The translations under genes and the position numbers were made by a program. This document shows, piece by piece, positions 17,828 to 27,071 of a stretch of 64,000 nucleotides of DNA. The stretch's first letter is position 1. Each line of letters opens with the position of its first letter. The notes beneath the pieces were generated by a model that searched no databases, was not told the origin of the DNA, and saw only the letters and a program-made list of their open reading frames with translations. This DNA comes from Hyphomicrobiales bacterium (GTDB lineage: Bacteria; Pseudomonadota; Alphaproteobacteria; Rhizobiales; Beijerinckiaceae). Where the stretch lies: the NCBI GenBank assembly GCA_027483505.1, contig JAIXUP010000009.1, positions 124,001-188,000 on the forward strand, read 5' to 3'.

Positions 17828-18628
17828 ATGGCCGAATTCAACCTTCCCAAGAACTCCCGCATGACCGAAGGCCAAAAGTGGCCTGCCATCAGCGGCGCGA
17901 CCAACACGACCGAGTTCCGCGTCTATCGCTGGAACCCGGATGACAAGGCCAATCCGCGTGTCGACACCTACACCGTCGACCGCGACGATTGCGGACCGAT
18001 GGTTCTGGATGCGCTGATCTGGATCAAGAACAAGGTCGACCCGACACTGACCTTCCGCCGCTCCTGCCGCGAGGGCATCTGCGGCTCCTGCGCCATGAAC
18101 ATGGATGGCAAGAACGGCCTCGCCTGCACCACCGGCATCGATGAGTGCGGCGCGCACAAGGATGGCAAGGCTGCCAAGGTTGCGATCTATCCCCTGCCGC
18201 ACATGCCGGTGATCAAGGATCTGGTGCCGGACCTGACCAAGTTCTATGCCCAGCACGCCTCGATCGAGCCGTGGCTCAAGACGACGACTCCGCGCCCCGA
18301 AAAGGAGTGGAAGCAGTCGCAGGATGACCGCGAGAAGCTCGATGGGCTCTACGAGTGCATCCTGTGCGCCTGCTGCTCGACCTCCTGCCCAAGCTACTGG
18401 TGGAATGGCGACCGCTATCTTGGCCCCGCCGTGCTGCTGCAGGCCTATCGCTGGCTGATCGACTCGCGCGATGAGGCAACCGGCGAGCGGCTGGACAATC
18501 TCGAAGACCCGTTCCGGCTCTACCGCTGCCACACGATCATGAACTGCGCCAATGCCTGCCCCAAGGGTCTCAACCCGGCCAAGGCGATCGCCGAGATCAA
18601 GAAGATGATGGTGGCGCGGCAGGTCTGA
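17828..18628 (+). CDS. sdhB: Succinate dehydrogenase iron-sulfur subunit
   Basis: Electron-transfer subunit of complex II, 266 residues. [10 protein letters not shown] (C80, C85, C88) with C100 binds the 2Fe-2S cluster. The two later cysteine motifs, [11 protein letters not shown] (177-187) and [14 protein letters not shown], bind the 4Fe-4S and 3Fe-4S clusters. It is the last gene of the operon. A dedicated assembly factor for the flavoprotein lies about 4.3 kb downstream. Confidence 0.97.
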   Translation: MAEFNLPKNSRMTEGQKWPAISGATNTTEFRVYRWNPDDKANPRVDTYTVDRDDCGPMVLDALIWIKNKVDPTLTFRRSCREGICGSCAMNMDGKNGLACTTGIDECGAHKDGKAAKVAIYPLPHMPVIKDLVPDLTKFYAQHASIEPWLKTTTPRPEKEWKQSQDDREKLDGLYECILCACCSTSCPSYWWNGDRYLGPAVLLQAYRWLIDSRDEATGERLDNLEDPFRLYRCHTIMNCANACPKGLNPAKAIAEIKKMMVARQV

Positions 18629-18790
18629 CCTCCCGCGCTTGCGGCAGCACTTCATGGGCTGTTCAGGTCCGTGCCGGCACAGTAAACACGGTTATCTGCC
18701 GCGTGCGAGCCCGATCAGGCGCGACCGACGGACAGAGGCGTGTCGCTGCCGGCGCAGGGTCGGCGGCCATCAGGTATCGGGGCTGAGGCG

Positions 18791-19507
18791 ATGAGGCTGT
18801 TTGTTGAGACGAGGGCCGCGGGCCTGGGCAAGCTTGGCCTTGCCGCAGCGCTGGCTCTTGCCCTTGGCGCTTGCGCCAACGCGCAGCGGTTTGCCGGGCA
18901 GTCGATCGGTTCGCGGCCGCTCGGCCCGGCCGAGGCCGCTCCGTCCGAACCGGCCCTGCCGTCCTCGCCGTCGATCGCCACCGCGCCCGTCGAAAGCCAG
19001 TCGCTGCCGCCCCCGCCCGGAGCCTCGGCTGCCCCTTCGCCCGGCGCAGGTGGCGCGTTGCCGCCGCCTGCCGATCCGTTCTTTCAGCCGCCGGCCCAGC
19101 CGCAGGCTCCCGCGACCCCGCCGCCAGCGCCGCGCACCATCGAGACGCCCACGCTCGGCGGCGGCGGGCGCGAGATCGCGACGCTCGGCGGAGGAACAGG
19201 CGGTGGCGGGCGCGGCGCTGTGACGTCGCGTGACGGCGTCATCGGGGGGTGGACAGCCCGCGAGGCGACGGGAGGCTCATGCCGCGTGACCTTGTCGAGC
19301 ACGCCGGCGCTTGATCTGTACCGTGCCAATGCCGCCGGCTGCGGCAACCGCGACCTGCAGAAGGTTACGGCGTGGGACTACCGCGACGGCGAGGTTTATC
19401 TGTACCAGCCCGGCGGCTCCGTGGCGGCGCGCTTGCGCGTCACCGACGGCTCCTCTTTGACCGGCGTCATCGCACGCTCGGGCGCCGGCCTGACCATGGC
19501 GCGCTGA
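18791..19507 (+). CDS. Omp19-like lipoprotein, AprI/Inh protease-inhibitor family
   Basis: 238 residues. The signal sequence ends in the lipobox LGAC with lipidated C28. A long Pro/Ala/Gly-rich linker (about 40-150) leads to a C-terminal Inh/AprI-type beta-barrel (GGWTAREATGGSCRVTL onward) with a Cys pair (CRV and AGCGN) likely in a disulfide. Brucella Omp19 is the known relative: an outer-membrane lipoprotein that inhibits proteases. ATG 18791 is chosen because the signal peptide starts there and GAGG precedes it. The linker is longer than in the Brucella protein as I recall it. Confidence 0.82.
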   Translation: MRLFVETRAAGLGKLGLAAALALALGACANAQRFAGQSIGSRPLGPAEAAPSEPALPSSPSIATAPVESQSLPPPPGASAAPSPGAGGALPPPADPFFQPPAQPQAPATPPPAPRTIETPTLGGGGREIATLGGGTGGGGRGAVTSRDGVIGGWTAREATGGSCRVTLSSTPALDLYRANAAGCGNRDLQKVTAWDYRDGEVYLYQPGGSVAARLRVTDGSSLTGVIARSGAGLTMAR

Positions 19508-21184
19508 TCAGCTTTCGGCCCGGCGCATCTCCCATCGCGATCCGGTTCCGGCATCAAGCGCGGTCAAGACGATCTGCGTCGTGCGTCTGGGGCCCTCGAT
19601 GCCGGCAAAGAACATGCTTTCGTCCAGCGCGACCTCGGCGTCGGCGCCGGTGAAGCGCCAGACCGCGCCGCGGGCGGTGACCAGCCTGACCTCGTTCGCG
19701 GACACCGGTTCGGCGCGCACCGACGGATGCAGGTGAAAGCGCGTCACCAGTCCGCTGGCCGCGCCCGGTGATTTGGGCGACGGCGAGCAGCTTTCCTGCC
19801 CCCTGACGCTCAGCCCGTCGAGGCCGACGGCCAGTTGACGCCTGATGTCGAAGCCGTAGCGCCTGCGGTAGCCGTCATGCGTGAGGTCGAGCGTCTCGCC
19901 ATCCGCCGATGTGCTGCGGGCGAGCGTCACCTCGCGCGGCCCATGCAGGATCCGAATCTGGCTGTTCAGTGAGATGAATTCGCAGCTTGAGGTGTCGGCG
20001 AAGTTCGGGGTGTTGTGGGCGGCCGTCGACTTGAGCTCGACCGGCACCTCGCCGGAGCCGCCGCGCGGCGCGCCGCAATTGACGATGATGCGCTCGCGTC
20101 CATGCGAGAACTCGAAGGACAGGCAGCCGGCCATGGCGTCGGCCGACAGCGCAAAGGGCGGCGCGGGTCCGGTATCGGCGATCAGAACCGCGCCGTTGGC
20201 CTCCAGCCGCTGGTAGCCGGTGTAGGGCGCTTCCGTCGCGGCGCGGCCGCGGCTGTCATGGCTGGCGAAAATGGTCGCGAGAGCGTCGACCTGGCTGGCG
20301 CCCATGCCATTGAACAGCGCTATCGAGCCGTCCGGGTGCCGCATCATCTTGAGGTGGGGCACGATGCGGTCGATGGCCGAGATCACGCCGCGCGGGGCTT
20401 CTGCGCCGCGGGCAGCATAGGTCGAGCGCAGCGGCAGGAGGTCCAGCATGAGGTCGACCAGCACGCGCGGATTGCGGCTGAGATGGCCGCCATCGGACAG
20501 GACCTGGGTGTCGAGCATATCCGAAAGCAACCGCCCGTAACGCCGTTCGAGACCAGCGCCTCCCTCGACGCAGAGCCCCAGCAGCGTCAGGGCAAGGGCG
20601 GCATTGAGGTGGACCACCGGGTCGTCGGTCAGGCTCCGGGCTGCCCGCAGCAGCTTCGCCTCGCTGCGCACCGCTCCCAGATAGGATTGGTAAAAGGCAT
20701 GGGTCGAGTCCTCGAGCAGCATCGCTGAATGGGCCAGAAAGGCGATCAGGCGGCGTGCCGCCACCTTCGGGTGCCGCGCGATGGCGGGACGCTGCGAGCC
20801 GCGCGCCAGAAAATCGCTCACAAGCGTGCGGGCGTTGTCGCGGGCGAGCGCCGAATTGACGACCTGAAGGTGCCGCAACCAGCCAAAACCATAGAGCGCT
20901 TCCTCCCAGCTTGCGCTGGGGGCGGCGACGGCGAACGGGGACGCGCCATTGGTCGCGACGGAGCGGCCGGCAAATGCGAACTGTCCTGCATAGATGTCGG
21001 CGGCGACAGTCGGGTCAGCCGTGCGCAGGTCCGGCGGCGCAAACAAGAAGCTGGTGGGCTGGAAACGGCCGAACGGGTTGATGGCCGACGTGACATGGCC
21101 AAGGCCGCGCGACAGGCTGCGCACCACGGCGCCACTTGTCCAGCTGAACGCCTTGGTCCTGTGTGCCCAACGTCTCACAAACAC
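19508..21184 (-). CDS. Heparinase II/III family protein
   Basis: 558 residues, probable polysaccharide lyase-like protein. The N-terminal two-thirds is an (alpha/alpha) toroid (GFGWLRHLQVVNSA and DGGHLSRNPRVLVDLMLDLL are typical) and the C-terminal third a beta-sandwich with INFAD-like region NTPNFADTSSCEF. Despite the family name, the bacterial substrate is unknown and unlikely to be heparin. The start is GTG 21184. Hyphomicrobiales commonly carry this gene beside the RsmB-type methyltransferase gene, as here. Ends one base after the Omp19-like gene on the other strand. Confidence 0.87.
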   Translation of the reverse strand: MFVRRWAHRTKAFSWTSGAVVRSLSRGLGHVTSAINPFGRFQPTSFLFAPPDLRTADPTVAADIYAGQFAFAGRSVATNGASPFAVAAPSASWEEALYGFGWLRHLQVVNSALARDNARTLVSDFLARGSQRPAIARHPKVAARRLIAFLAHSAMLLEDSTHAFYQSYLGAVRSEAKLLRAARSLTDDPVVHLNAALALTLLGLCVEGGAGLERRYGRLLSDMLDTQVLSDGGHLSRNPRVLVDLMLDLLPLRSTYAARGAEAPRGVISAIDRIVPHLKMMRHPDGSIALFNGMGASQVDALATIFASHDSRGRAATEAPYTGYQRLEANGAVLIADTGPAPPFALSADAMAGCLSFEFSHGRERIIVNCGAPRGGSGEVPVELKSTAAHNTPNFADTSSCEFISLNSQIRILHGPREVTLARSTSADGETLDLTHDGYRRRYGFDIRRQLAVGLDGLSVRGQESCSPSPKSPGAASGLVTRFHLHPSVRAEPVSANEVRLVTARGAVWRFTGADAEVALDESMFFAGIEGPRRTTQIVLTALDAGTGSRWEMRRAES

Positions 21185-21320
21185 CCATGCCTCATCCCGT
21201 GCCCATGACTGACGGACACGCTCATCATCCCAGCATCACCGACCGCCCGGTCATGTCCGGCGTGCCTCCCACGCCCGGCAAGACTGGCTTGTGCGACCGA
21301 TCACGATAGGTCAATTGCCG

Positions 21321-22661
21321 TCACTGTCGCACAAACCGCGCGGCGAAAAAGCCTCCCCAGCCAGAAACCCGTGCGCTATCCCCATGCAGTTGATGGGGCA
21401 GGGCGCGGAATTCGCCGCGCGGCGTGGTGCAGCCGGCGACCCCGATTTCGGCATCCGTGATCGGCAGGAGCGCCAGGTCGGGCCTCGCCGCGAGGGTGGC
21501 GGTGACCTGGTCCTCCCCTTCGGCGGCCTGCAGTGAGCAGGTGCAGTAGACCAGCGTTCCACCCCGGCGGGTCAGGTCCGCAGCGCGATGGATGAGTTTC
21601 GCCTGAAGCGCCACGAGTTTGGCCTGGTCCTGCGGCGTCTTGGTCCATGCGACATCGGGATGGCGGCGGATGGTGCCCGTGGCGGTGCAGGGCGCGTCGA
21701 GCAGCACTGCGTCATAGGGCTCATGCTCGAACTGCGTGCCATCCGCCACGACGATGTTGGCGGCGAGGCCGAGGCGCGCCATGTTCTGCGACAGGATGTC
21801 GAGGCGCTGGCGCGAGCGATCAAGCGCCGTCACCTGTGCGCCGGATGCGGCGAGCTGCGCGGTCTTGCCGCCCGGCGCCGCGCACATGTCGAGAACGGTC
21901 TGGCCGGCGGACAGGCCCAGCAGCCGGGCCGGCACCGCTGAGGACGCGTCCTGGACCCACCAGGCTCCTTCGGAGTAACCCGGCAGTTCATGCACGGGCG
22001 TCCGCTGGCGCAGCCTGATGGAGCCGGTCGGCAGCGCGATCGCGTCGAGCGTCGCGGCCCAGCCCGGCGCGTCGGACCTGACGGTCAGGTCGAGTGCCAG
22101 TTCCTCGCTGAACGAGGCGGCGATGGCGCGCGCATTCGTCTCGCCATGATCGCGGACCCAGGCTTCGCGGAGCCACTGGGGCGTGTCGGCCCCGAGCGGC
22201 GCCATCCCGGCGCGAATGCTGTCAGCCTCGCGCCCGATCTTGCGCAGCACGGCGTTGACCACGCCGGCGAAGCGGAGCCCCTGCGGCTGAAGCTTGGTCA
22301 GCGCCACGGCGACGTCGACGGCGGCATGATCGGCCGCTTCCATGAAGAGTATCTGCGCCGCAGCGGTCACGAGAATGGCTTGGACCGGGCGCGGCAGCGA
22401 ACGCGCGCCCTGCGCAAGCCGCGCATCGACGGCCTGCGAGATCGTGCCGAGATGGCGGAAGCTGGTGATTGCGATGGCGCGCGCCAGGGCTGAGTCGCGG
22501 CCCTCAAGGCGGCGGGCCTCGGCGATCTCCTGATCCAGCACGTCATCCAGCTGCTGGCGGGCTGACAAGGTGCGCTCGAAGGCCCTGGCGGCGGCCAGTC
22601 GCGCCAGCTGCCCCGGCTCTTGGGTGGACGGCGCAGGCCTCGAAGATGGCGTTGTTTTCAA
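21321..22661 (-). CDS. RsmB/NOP-family RNA (cytosine-C5) methyltransferase
   Basis: About 446 residues. An N-terminal NusB-like RNA-binding domain (about 20-150) is followed by a Rossmann methyltransferase domain: LDMCAAPGGKTAQL (SAM), LDAPCTATGTIRRHPD and YCTCSLQAAEGE carry the two catalytic cysteines of m5C enzymes. Probable target is 16S rRNA, as for RsmB. The open frame extends to a TTG at 22733; a TTG at 22661 with AGGA upstream gives a cleaner N-terminus, so the start is uncertain. Confidence 0.88.
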   Translation of the reverse strand: MKTTPSSRPAPSTQEPGQLARLAAARAFERTLSARQQLDDVLDQEIAEARRLEGRDSALARAIAITSFRHLGTISQAVDARLAQGARSLPRPVQAILVTAAAQILFMEAADHAAVDVAVALTKLQPQGLRFAGVVNAVLRKIGREADSIRAGMAPLGADTPQWLREAWVRDHGETNARAIAASFSEELALDLTVRSDAPGWAATLDAIALPTGSIRLRQRTPVHELPGYSEGAWWVQDASSAVPARLLGLSAGQTVLDMCAAPGGKTAQLAASGAQVTALDRSRQRLDILSQNMARLGLAANIVVADGTQFEHEPYDAVLLDAPCTATGTIRRHPDVAWTKTPQDQAKLVALQAKLIHRAADLTRRGGTLVYCTCSLQAAEGEDQVTATLAARPDLALLPITDAEIGVAGCTTPRGEFRALPHQLHGDSARVSGWGGFFAARFVRQ

Positions 22662-22960
22662 GTCGGCGATCCTGTGGATAGGGGCTGGGGTCCCGAAGGG
22701 GACCGTGCGCCTGCGCCGGACGGCGCGGCGCAATCATCGTGGCGGCCTGGCCGGGATGCGCGTCCCGTTTCCGAAGCCCTGAGGAGCGATTAGCCAATTC
22801 GGATCGCCCTGTCATTACAATAGCCGCTGCACGGCTTGCGGGAACAGGCAGCCCAGGTCCAGCCGCGCCTGATCACGATGCCGCGCCGGGACGGGACAAA
22901 GCTGCTTGCAGCCCTTATATCGTCGCTCCATAAGGGTCGATTTCGTCAGGTTGGACAGTC

Positions 22961-23215
22961 ATGGATCAGGTCGAGGCCGAGGGGACAGCCGCCGATGCCG
23001 GGGCGGAGCTGGCGCAGGAGCTGCCCAATGCCGCACCGGGCAAGCCGCTTTCGGCGGCGGCGCGGCGCGCGCTTGCGGAGGCCGCCGCCCGCAAGGCCGC
23101 GCAGGATGCGAAGACCGCCGCCCTGGGTGCGGCGCGCGAGATCGACGGGCGTGGCGGTCTCGAGCCGGTCCGGTACAATGACTGGGAGGTCAAGGGACTG
23201 GCTTCGGATTTCTGA
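22961..23215 (+). CDS. DUF1674 protein, SdhAF4-type succinate dehydrogenase assembly factor
   Basis: 84 residues with a variable acidic/alanine-rich N-terminus and the conserved C-terminal signature EIDGRGGLEPVRYNDWEVKG. In eukaryotes this family (SDHAF4/Sdh8) binds flavinylated SdhA before assembly with SdhB; bacterial DUF1674 proteins are the homologues. The gene is separate from sdhCDAB. The upstream 300 bases up to the rsmB-like start hold no other gene that I can support. Confidence 0.88.
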   Translation: MDQVEAEGTAADAGAELAQELPNAAPGKPLSAAARRALAEAAARKAAQDAKTAALGAAREIDGRGGLEPVRYNDWEVKGLASDF

Positions 23216-23284
23216 CCCATCACCTGCAATTATAGGATTAATTTATTATATAGGATTATTGTCTTTTGATCCGTTTGGTGGCTT

Positions 23285-23818
23285 ATGGGCGTCATGCCGT
23301 CCGCTGCTGCGCGAGCCCTGTTGTTGACCTTCGCCGCCGGCCTTGTGGCCGGCGTCTCGATGATGATCGCCGCAACGGACCTCCGGCGACCTGCGGCGGC
23401 GAGGCCGGAAATGGCCGGCCGCGGCGTGACCGGGCGCACGCCGCTCGCCGGAGCCTACCGGGCTGAGGTGCTGACCGTGATCGACGGCGACACGATCGAG
23501 GCGCGTGTCCATGTCTGGATGGGACAGGAGGTCGTGACGCGCGTGCGCCTGAAGGACATCGATGCTCCTGAAATCAAAGGCGCCTGCGGTCCGGAGCGGG
23601 ACTCGGCGCTGGCCGCCCGCGACCGGCTGGCGGCGCTTGTGATCGGGCAACCGGTCCTGCTGAGCGAGATCAGGCCCGACAAGTATTTCGGTCGCGTGGT
23701 CGGCCGGATCGTGCTGGCGGACGGCGCCGACGCCGGCGGCAGCCTGCTGGCGGAAGGCCTTGCGAGGCCCTATCGCGGCGGACGCCGTCAAGGCTGGTGC
23801 GACCCACCGCAGCCTTGA
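23285..23818 (+). CDS. Thermonuclease (SNase)-like secreted nuclease
   Basis: 177 residues. Residues 10-35 form a signal anchor. The SNase core follows: VIDGDTIEARV, RVRLKDIDAPEIKG (active-site Asp and Glu) and YFGRVVGRI with the catalytic Arg. This is a calcium-dependent-type nuclease fold acting outside the cytoplasm. The preceding spacer (about 23220-23265) is strikingly AT-rich for this genome. Confidence 0.87.
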   Translation: MGVMPSAAARALLLTFAAGLVAGVSMMIAATDLRRPAAARPEMAGRGVTGRTPLAGAYRAEVLTVIDGDTIEARVHVWMGQEVVTRVRLKDIDAPEIKGACGPERDSALAARDRLAALVIGQPVLLSEIRPDKYFGRVVGRIVLADGADAGGSLLAEGLARPYRGGRRQGWCDPPQP

Positions 23819-23905
23819 TGCGCCGGCAACCGCCTCTGCGTTCTGCCAAAACCGGTATCCACACCGACGCGCAATGCATAGAATAGCCAGATTGGAGAAT
23901 TCGCC

Positions 23906-25231
23906 ATGTCTGAGCCTTCAACGCCGTTGCCGCCGCCTGTATCGGAACGTCTGGCAGCGATCAGCCGGCTGCTGGACAACGCCCATGAAACGCTCGGACT
24001 GAAGCTCGGCTTCCGGCTCTGGGACGGCTCGCGGGTTCCGGCCCAATGGCCCGCCGACGGGCTGATGATCGCGCTCGCCGACGAAGGCGTGATCTCCTCA
24101 ATCGTACGGCGTCCGCGCGCCGACACGCTGATCAAGCTGCACGTGGCCGGCCGCATCGATGCGGTCAACGGCACGATCTTCGACATCGCTGCGGCGCGTC
24201 CCGAGGGCAAGGTGCTGCGCGCCATCCGCGGCGTCTCGAAGGTGGCCGTGCTCGATGTCATCCGGCGCTTCTGGTCGGCAGATCGCGGACCGCCGAGCGT
24301 GCTCGACGCGGTGCGCGGCGACGAGATCGATCGTGACGGCAAGCCGACCACCAACAAAGCCAACGTGGCCTACCATTATGACGTGTCGAACGCGTTCTAT
24401 CAGCTCTTTCTCGATCCCGAGATGGTCTACACCTGCGCCTACTTCACCGAGGATCATGACGACCTCGCCCGCGCCCAGCGTGACAAGCTCGACATGATCT
24501 GCCGCAAGCTGCGGCTCAAGCCGGGCGACCGCTTTCTCGACATCGGCTGCGGCTGGGGGGCCCTGGTCTGCCACGCCGCGCAACATTATGGCGTCGAAGC
24601 CCACGGCGTCACGCTGGCGGAGGAGCAGTTGAGGCTCGCCCAGGACAAGGTCAGGCAGCTTGGGCTGGAGGGCCGCGTGACGCTGCATCTGAAGGACTAC
24701 ATCCAGATGGAGGGGCAGTTCGACAAGATCGCGTCGATCGGCATGTTCGAGCAGGTCGGAATCAAGAACCATCTCGATTACTTCCGAAGCGTGAACCGGC
24801 TTCTGCGGCCGCGCGGGCTCTATCTGCACCACACCATCGCGCGCCGGGCGAAGAAAACCGATCGGGCCTTCAACAGGATGTCCGCCGAGTACCGCGCGCT
24901 GGTCCGCTATATCTTCCCGGGCGGGGAGCTCGATCACCTTGGCATGTCGATCGCCAATCTCGAGCGCACGGGCTTCGAGGTGCATGACGTCGAGGGCTGG
25001 CGCGAGAACTACCAGCGCACGACCTATCTGTGGTGGAAGCGCCTGCATGAGCGGCGGAGCGAGGCCGAGGCGCTCGTCGGGCCCGAGAAGACGCGCATGT
25101 GGCTGCTGTATCTGGCGGGATGCTCGATGGCGTTCCAGCGCGGCGGAGCCTACATCAATCAGACGCTGGTCTCGAAACGGACGCGCGGGCCTTCGGGTCT
25201 GCCCTTCACGCGTGCTGACCTCTACCGCTGA
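23906..25231 (+). CDS. cfa: Cyclopropane-fatty-acyl-phospholipid synthase
   Basis: Transfers a methylene from SAM to unsaturated phospholipid acyl chains. 441 residues: N-terminal lipid-binding part, then YHYDVSNAFYQLFLDPEM (a CFA signature), SAM motif FLDIGCGWGALV (210-221), IGMFEQVG and the C-terminal CSMAFQRGGAYINQTLVSK. The length is at the upper end for the family because of the N-terminal domain. It stands alone between the nuclease gene and DUF2853. Confidence 0.93.
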   Translation: MSEPSTPLPPPVSERLAAISRLLDNAHETLGLKLGFRLWDGSRVPAQWPADGLMIALADEGVISSIVRRPRADTLIKLHVAGRIDAVNGTIFDIAAARPEGKVLRAIRGVSKVAVLDVIRRFWSADRGPPSVLDAVRGDEIDRDGKPTTNKANVAYHYDVSNAFYQLFLDPEMVYTCAYFTEDHDDLARAQRDKLDMICRKLRLKPGDRFLDIGCGWGALVCHAAQHYGVEAHGVTLAEEQLRLAQDKVRQLGLEGRVTLHLKDYIQMEGQFDKIASIGMFEQVGIKNHLDYFRSVNRLLRPRGLYLHHTIARRAKKTDRAFNRMSAEYRALVRYIFPGGELDHLGMSIANLERTGFEVHDVEGWRENYQRTTYLWWKRLHERRSEAEALVGPEKTRMWLLYLAGCSMAFQRGGAYINQTLVSKRTRGPSGLPFTRADLYR

Positions 25232-25260
25232 ACCGCCAGCCCCTAGTTCCAAGGTCAACG

Positions 25261-25285
25261 AAAAACGCGCCCTCTCGGGCGCGTT
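25261..25285 (-). terminator. Intrinsic terminator for the DUF2853 gene
   Basis: AACGCGCCC (25264-25272) and GGGCGCGTT (25277-25285) form a nine-pair stem. Read leftward, the stem is followed by a T-run (AAAAA at 25261-25265 on the top strand), so it terminates the leftward DUF2853 transcript. The top-strand side lacks a T-run, so cfa may terminate less efficiently here. Confidence 0.75.
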
Positions 25286-25323
25286 GATCAAGTGCCGCAA
25301 TCGTCATGATGACGCGGGAAAGA

Positions 25324-25641
25324 TCACTTCTTCACGAACATGTCGAGTTTGCCGTAGTGCTCGGCCAGGACATAGTAGAAGGTCAGTCGGGACTTTGTCT
25401 TGTCCGACTTCATGTGCTCGCAGGTGGCCTTGATGGAAGCATCCAGGTCAGCAGACTTGAGGCCGAGCTTCTTTTTCAGGAAATTCTCGCGCACGCGATC
25501 CAGTTCAGTCGGGTCAGAGCATGCAACATATCGCGTGTCAGCCTTGCTCATCACAAGCGCGTACGCCTTCATCATTCCAGCCGCCGCCGCTTCGTTGATC
25601 GGCTTCTTGGCGAATTTCTTGAGATCGGCCATATGATCCAT
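25324..25641 (-). CDS. DUF2853 family small protein
   Basis: 105 residues, charged and helical, with paired cysteines (YVACSDP and TCEHMKS) and the C-terminal TFYYVLAEHYGKLDMF typical of DUF2853. The start at 25641 is favoured by GAGGGG six bases upstream; an ATG three codons later is possible. It is a cytosolic protein of unknown function. Two palindromes lie just upstream and may be regulatory. Confidence 0.85.
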   Translation of the reverse strand: MDHMADLKKFAKKPINEAAAAGMMKAYALVMSKADTRYVACSDPTELDRVRENFLKKKLGLKSADLDASIKATCEHMKSDKTKSRLTFYYVLAEHYGKLDMFVKK

Positions 25642-25674
25642 CAGTAGCCCCTCTTTGGCTTCGAGTTACTTTCG

Positions 25675-25700
25675 TCACGTGTTCGTGATCGCTAGCGATC
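25675..25700. promoter_or_regulatory. Overlapping palindromes upstream of the DUF2853 gene
   Basis: TCACG-TGTT-CGTGA (25675-25688) runs into a perfect 14-bp palindrome GATCGCTAGCGATC (25687-25700). They lie 34-59 bases upstream of the DUF2853 start, where an operator would be expected. No regulator family is assigned. Confidence 0.35.
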
Positions 25701-25793
25701 CGCGTACGATAACCACGTTTCCCGGCGATAGGCGAGCGGTAAATTCAGGAGTATCTGCATGCCGCTTGGTCAGGCCAGCGCCAACGACTGTCG

Positions 25794-26312
25794 TCAGCGT
25801 GTAACGACCACCGGCGTGCCAAGCCTGACGCGTGCATACAAGTCGACGATATCGTTGTTGTGCATGCGAAAGCAGCCATAAGATGCGGCGGTCCCGACGC
25901 TTTGCGGCAGGTTCGTGCCATGGATCGCATACTGTCCGCCGGGGCCGAGTCCGATGGCGCGCGCTCCCATCGGATTGTTGGGTGCGCCGCTCGGAATCAG
26001 ATCAGGCAGCCTGGGGTTGTCACGCTTCACCGAGCGCGGCGGGGCCCAGGCCGGTTCGACCTGCATTTCCTCGACATACTTGACCCCGAACCATTGCTTG
26101 CCCGCCTTTCCGACGGCCACCGTGTAGCGGATCGCCTGGCCGGGTCCGATCACGAGATAAAGCCTGCGCTCGGCGGTGCGGACCACGATCGTGCCTGGCT
26201 GGACCCTCATGTCCGGAAAGCGGACCAGTTCGCGCGCGACGACGTCACCGCTGAGGACGGGTATGGCAAGACCAGCAGCGGCAAGGCACAGAGACAAAGC
26301 GAAACGCAGCAC
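25794..26312 (-). CDS. L,D-transpeptidase (YkuD domain)
   Basis: 172 residues with a signal peptide (1-27). The YkuD catalytic domain shows YAIHGTN (H131) and SYGCFRM with the nucleophilic C147. It forms 3-3 peptidoglycan cross-links or attaches outer-membrane proteins to peptidoglycan in the periplasm. There is no LysM or other accessory domain, typical of the short rhizobial paralogues. Confidence 0.93.
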   Translation of the reverse strand: MLRFALSLCLAAAGLAIPVLSGDVVARELVRFPDMRVQPGTIVVRTAERRLYLVIGPGQAIRYTVAVGKAGKQWFGVKYVEEMQVEPAWAPPRSVKRDNPRLPDLIPSGAPNNPMGARAIGLGPGGQYAIHGTNLPQSVGTAASYGCFRMHNNDIVDLYARVRLGTPVVVTR

Positions 26313-26408
26313 GGCGCACCCAAGCTGAACAGCGACGAGCGCGACTGTGGCCGAGAAGAGTCACCTTCACGTTGGGAAACGTGCTTGACGGAGCATGAAG
26401 ATGGGGGC

Positions 26409-26429
26409 GGCGGCCTTAACGCGGCCGCC
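26409..26429 (-). terminator. Possible terminator after nrsF
   Basis: GGCGGCC (26409-26415) and GGCCGCC (26423-26429) form a strong stem immediately downstream of the nrsF stop codon, without a T-run. It may act as an mRNA 3' end or a weak terminator. Confidence 0.35.
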
Positions 26430-26432
26430 TTC

Positions 26433-27071
26433 TCACCAGCGCAGCCACCTGCGGCCCGCCAGCGCGCCGGCCAGCGTCACGACCGCAATCGCCGACAGAT
26501 ACCAGACGCCCAGGAAGAGAGGCGAATCATCTGTGCAGTGAAGGCCGTAGAGCACCGCGCCAAGCCCGCCCGCGAGCAGGCCTGCGGAGGCGCCGGCCAG
26601 GGTGGGATTGGACGGCGCGCTCTCGCGCAGGGCATGGACAATGGCTGCAAGGGGAGCCAGCGACAGCAGCGGAATGCTGATCAGGCAGTAGACGGCGTTC
26701 TCGCCAACGAGGCGGTCGCGCCAGTCCTGAAGGCCAAGCATGCCGATATCGGTGACGCCTGCGAGAACAACCGCCAGCAGTGCTCCTGCCGCGAGCGCCA
26801 GCGCCAGTGGCGCGCGGCCCTGCGGTGTCGCGCTGATCCTGACCGCGCGCCATCCGGCTACGGCCAGAAACGCGACAAGCGCCAGCTTCACAACGAACCA
26901 GCCGTCGTTCCACGATTCGGCGAGGTCATCGCGCACGCCGATCGTGGCGAGCATAAGGGCCGCGGCGATCGGCAGTGCAACGGCAAGGCCCCGAAGCAGC
27001 AGGGTGCCGACAGGCGGCATCACCGGAACGGGGTCGCGCGACAGCGCGTCAATCAGGTCATCGGTTCGCAT
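26433..27071 (-). CDS. nrsF: NrsF-family (DUF1109) transmembrane anti-sigma factor
   Basis: 212 residues with six predicted membrane helices. The N-terminal MRTDDLIDALSRD is the usual cytoplasmic start of the family. Cysteines C129 (ENAVYCLIS) and C179 (YGLHCTDD) are 50 residues apart; I recall that Caulobacter NrsF needs two cysteines at the same spacing to sense stress. It overlaps the sigma-factor gene by 14 bases, so the two are coupled. Predicted to hold SigF at the inner membrane. Confidence 0.88.
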   Translation of the reverse strand: MRTDDLIDALSRDPVPVMPPVGTLLLRGLAVALPIAAALMLATIGVRDDLAESWNDGWFVVKLALVAFLAVAGWRAVRISATPQGRAPLALALAAGALLAVVLAGVTDIGMLGLQDWRDRLVGENAVYCLISIPLLSLAPLAAIVHALRESAPSNPTLAGASAGLLAGGLGAVLYGLHCTDDSPLFLGVWYLSAIAVVTLAGALAGRRWLRW

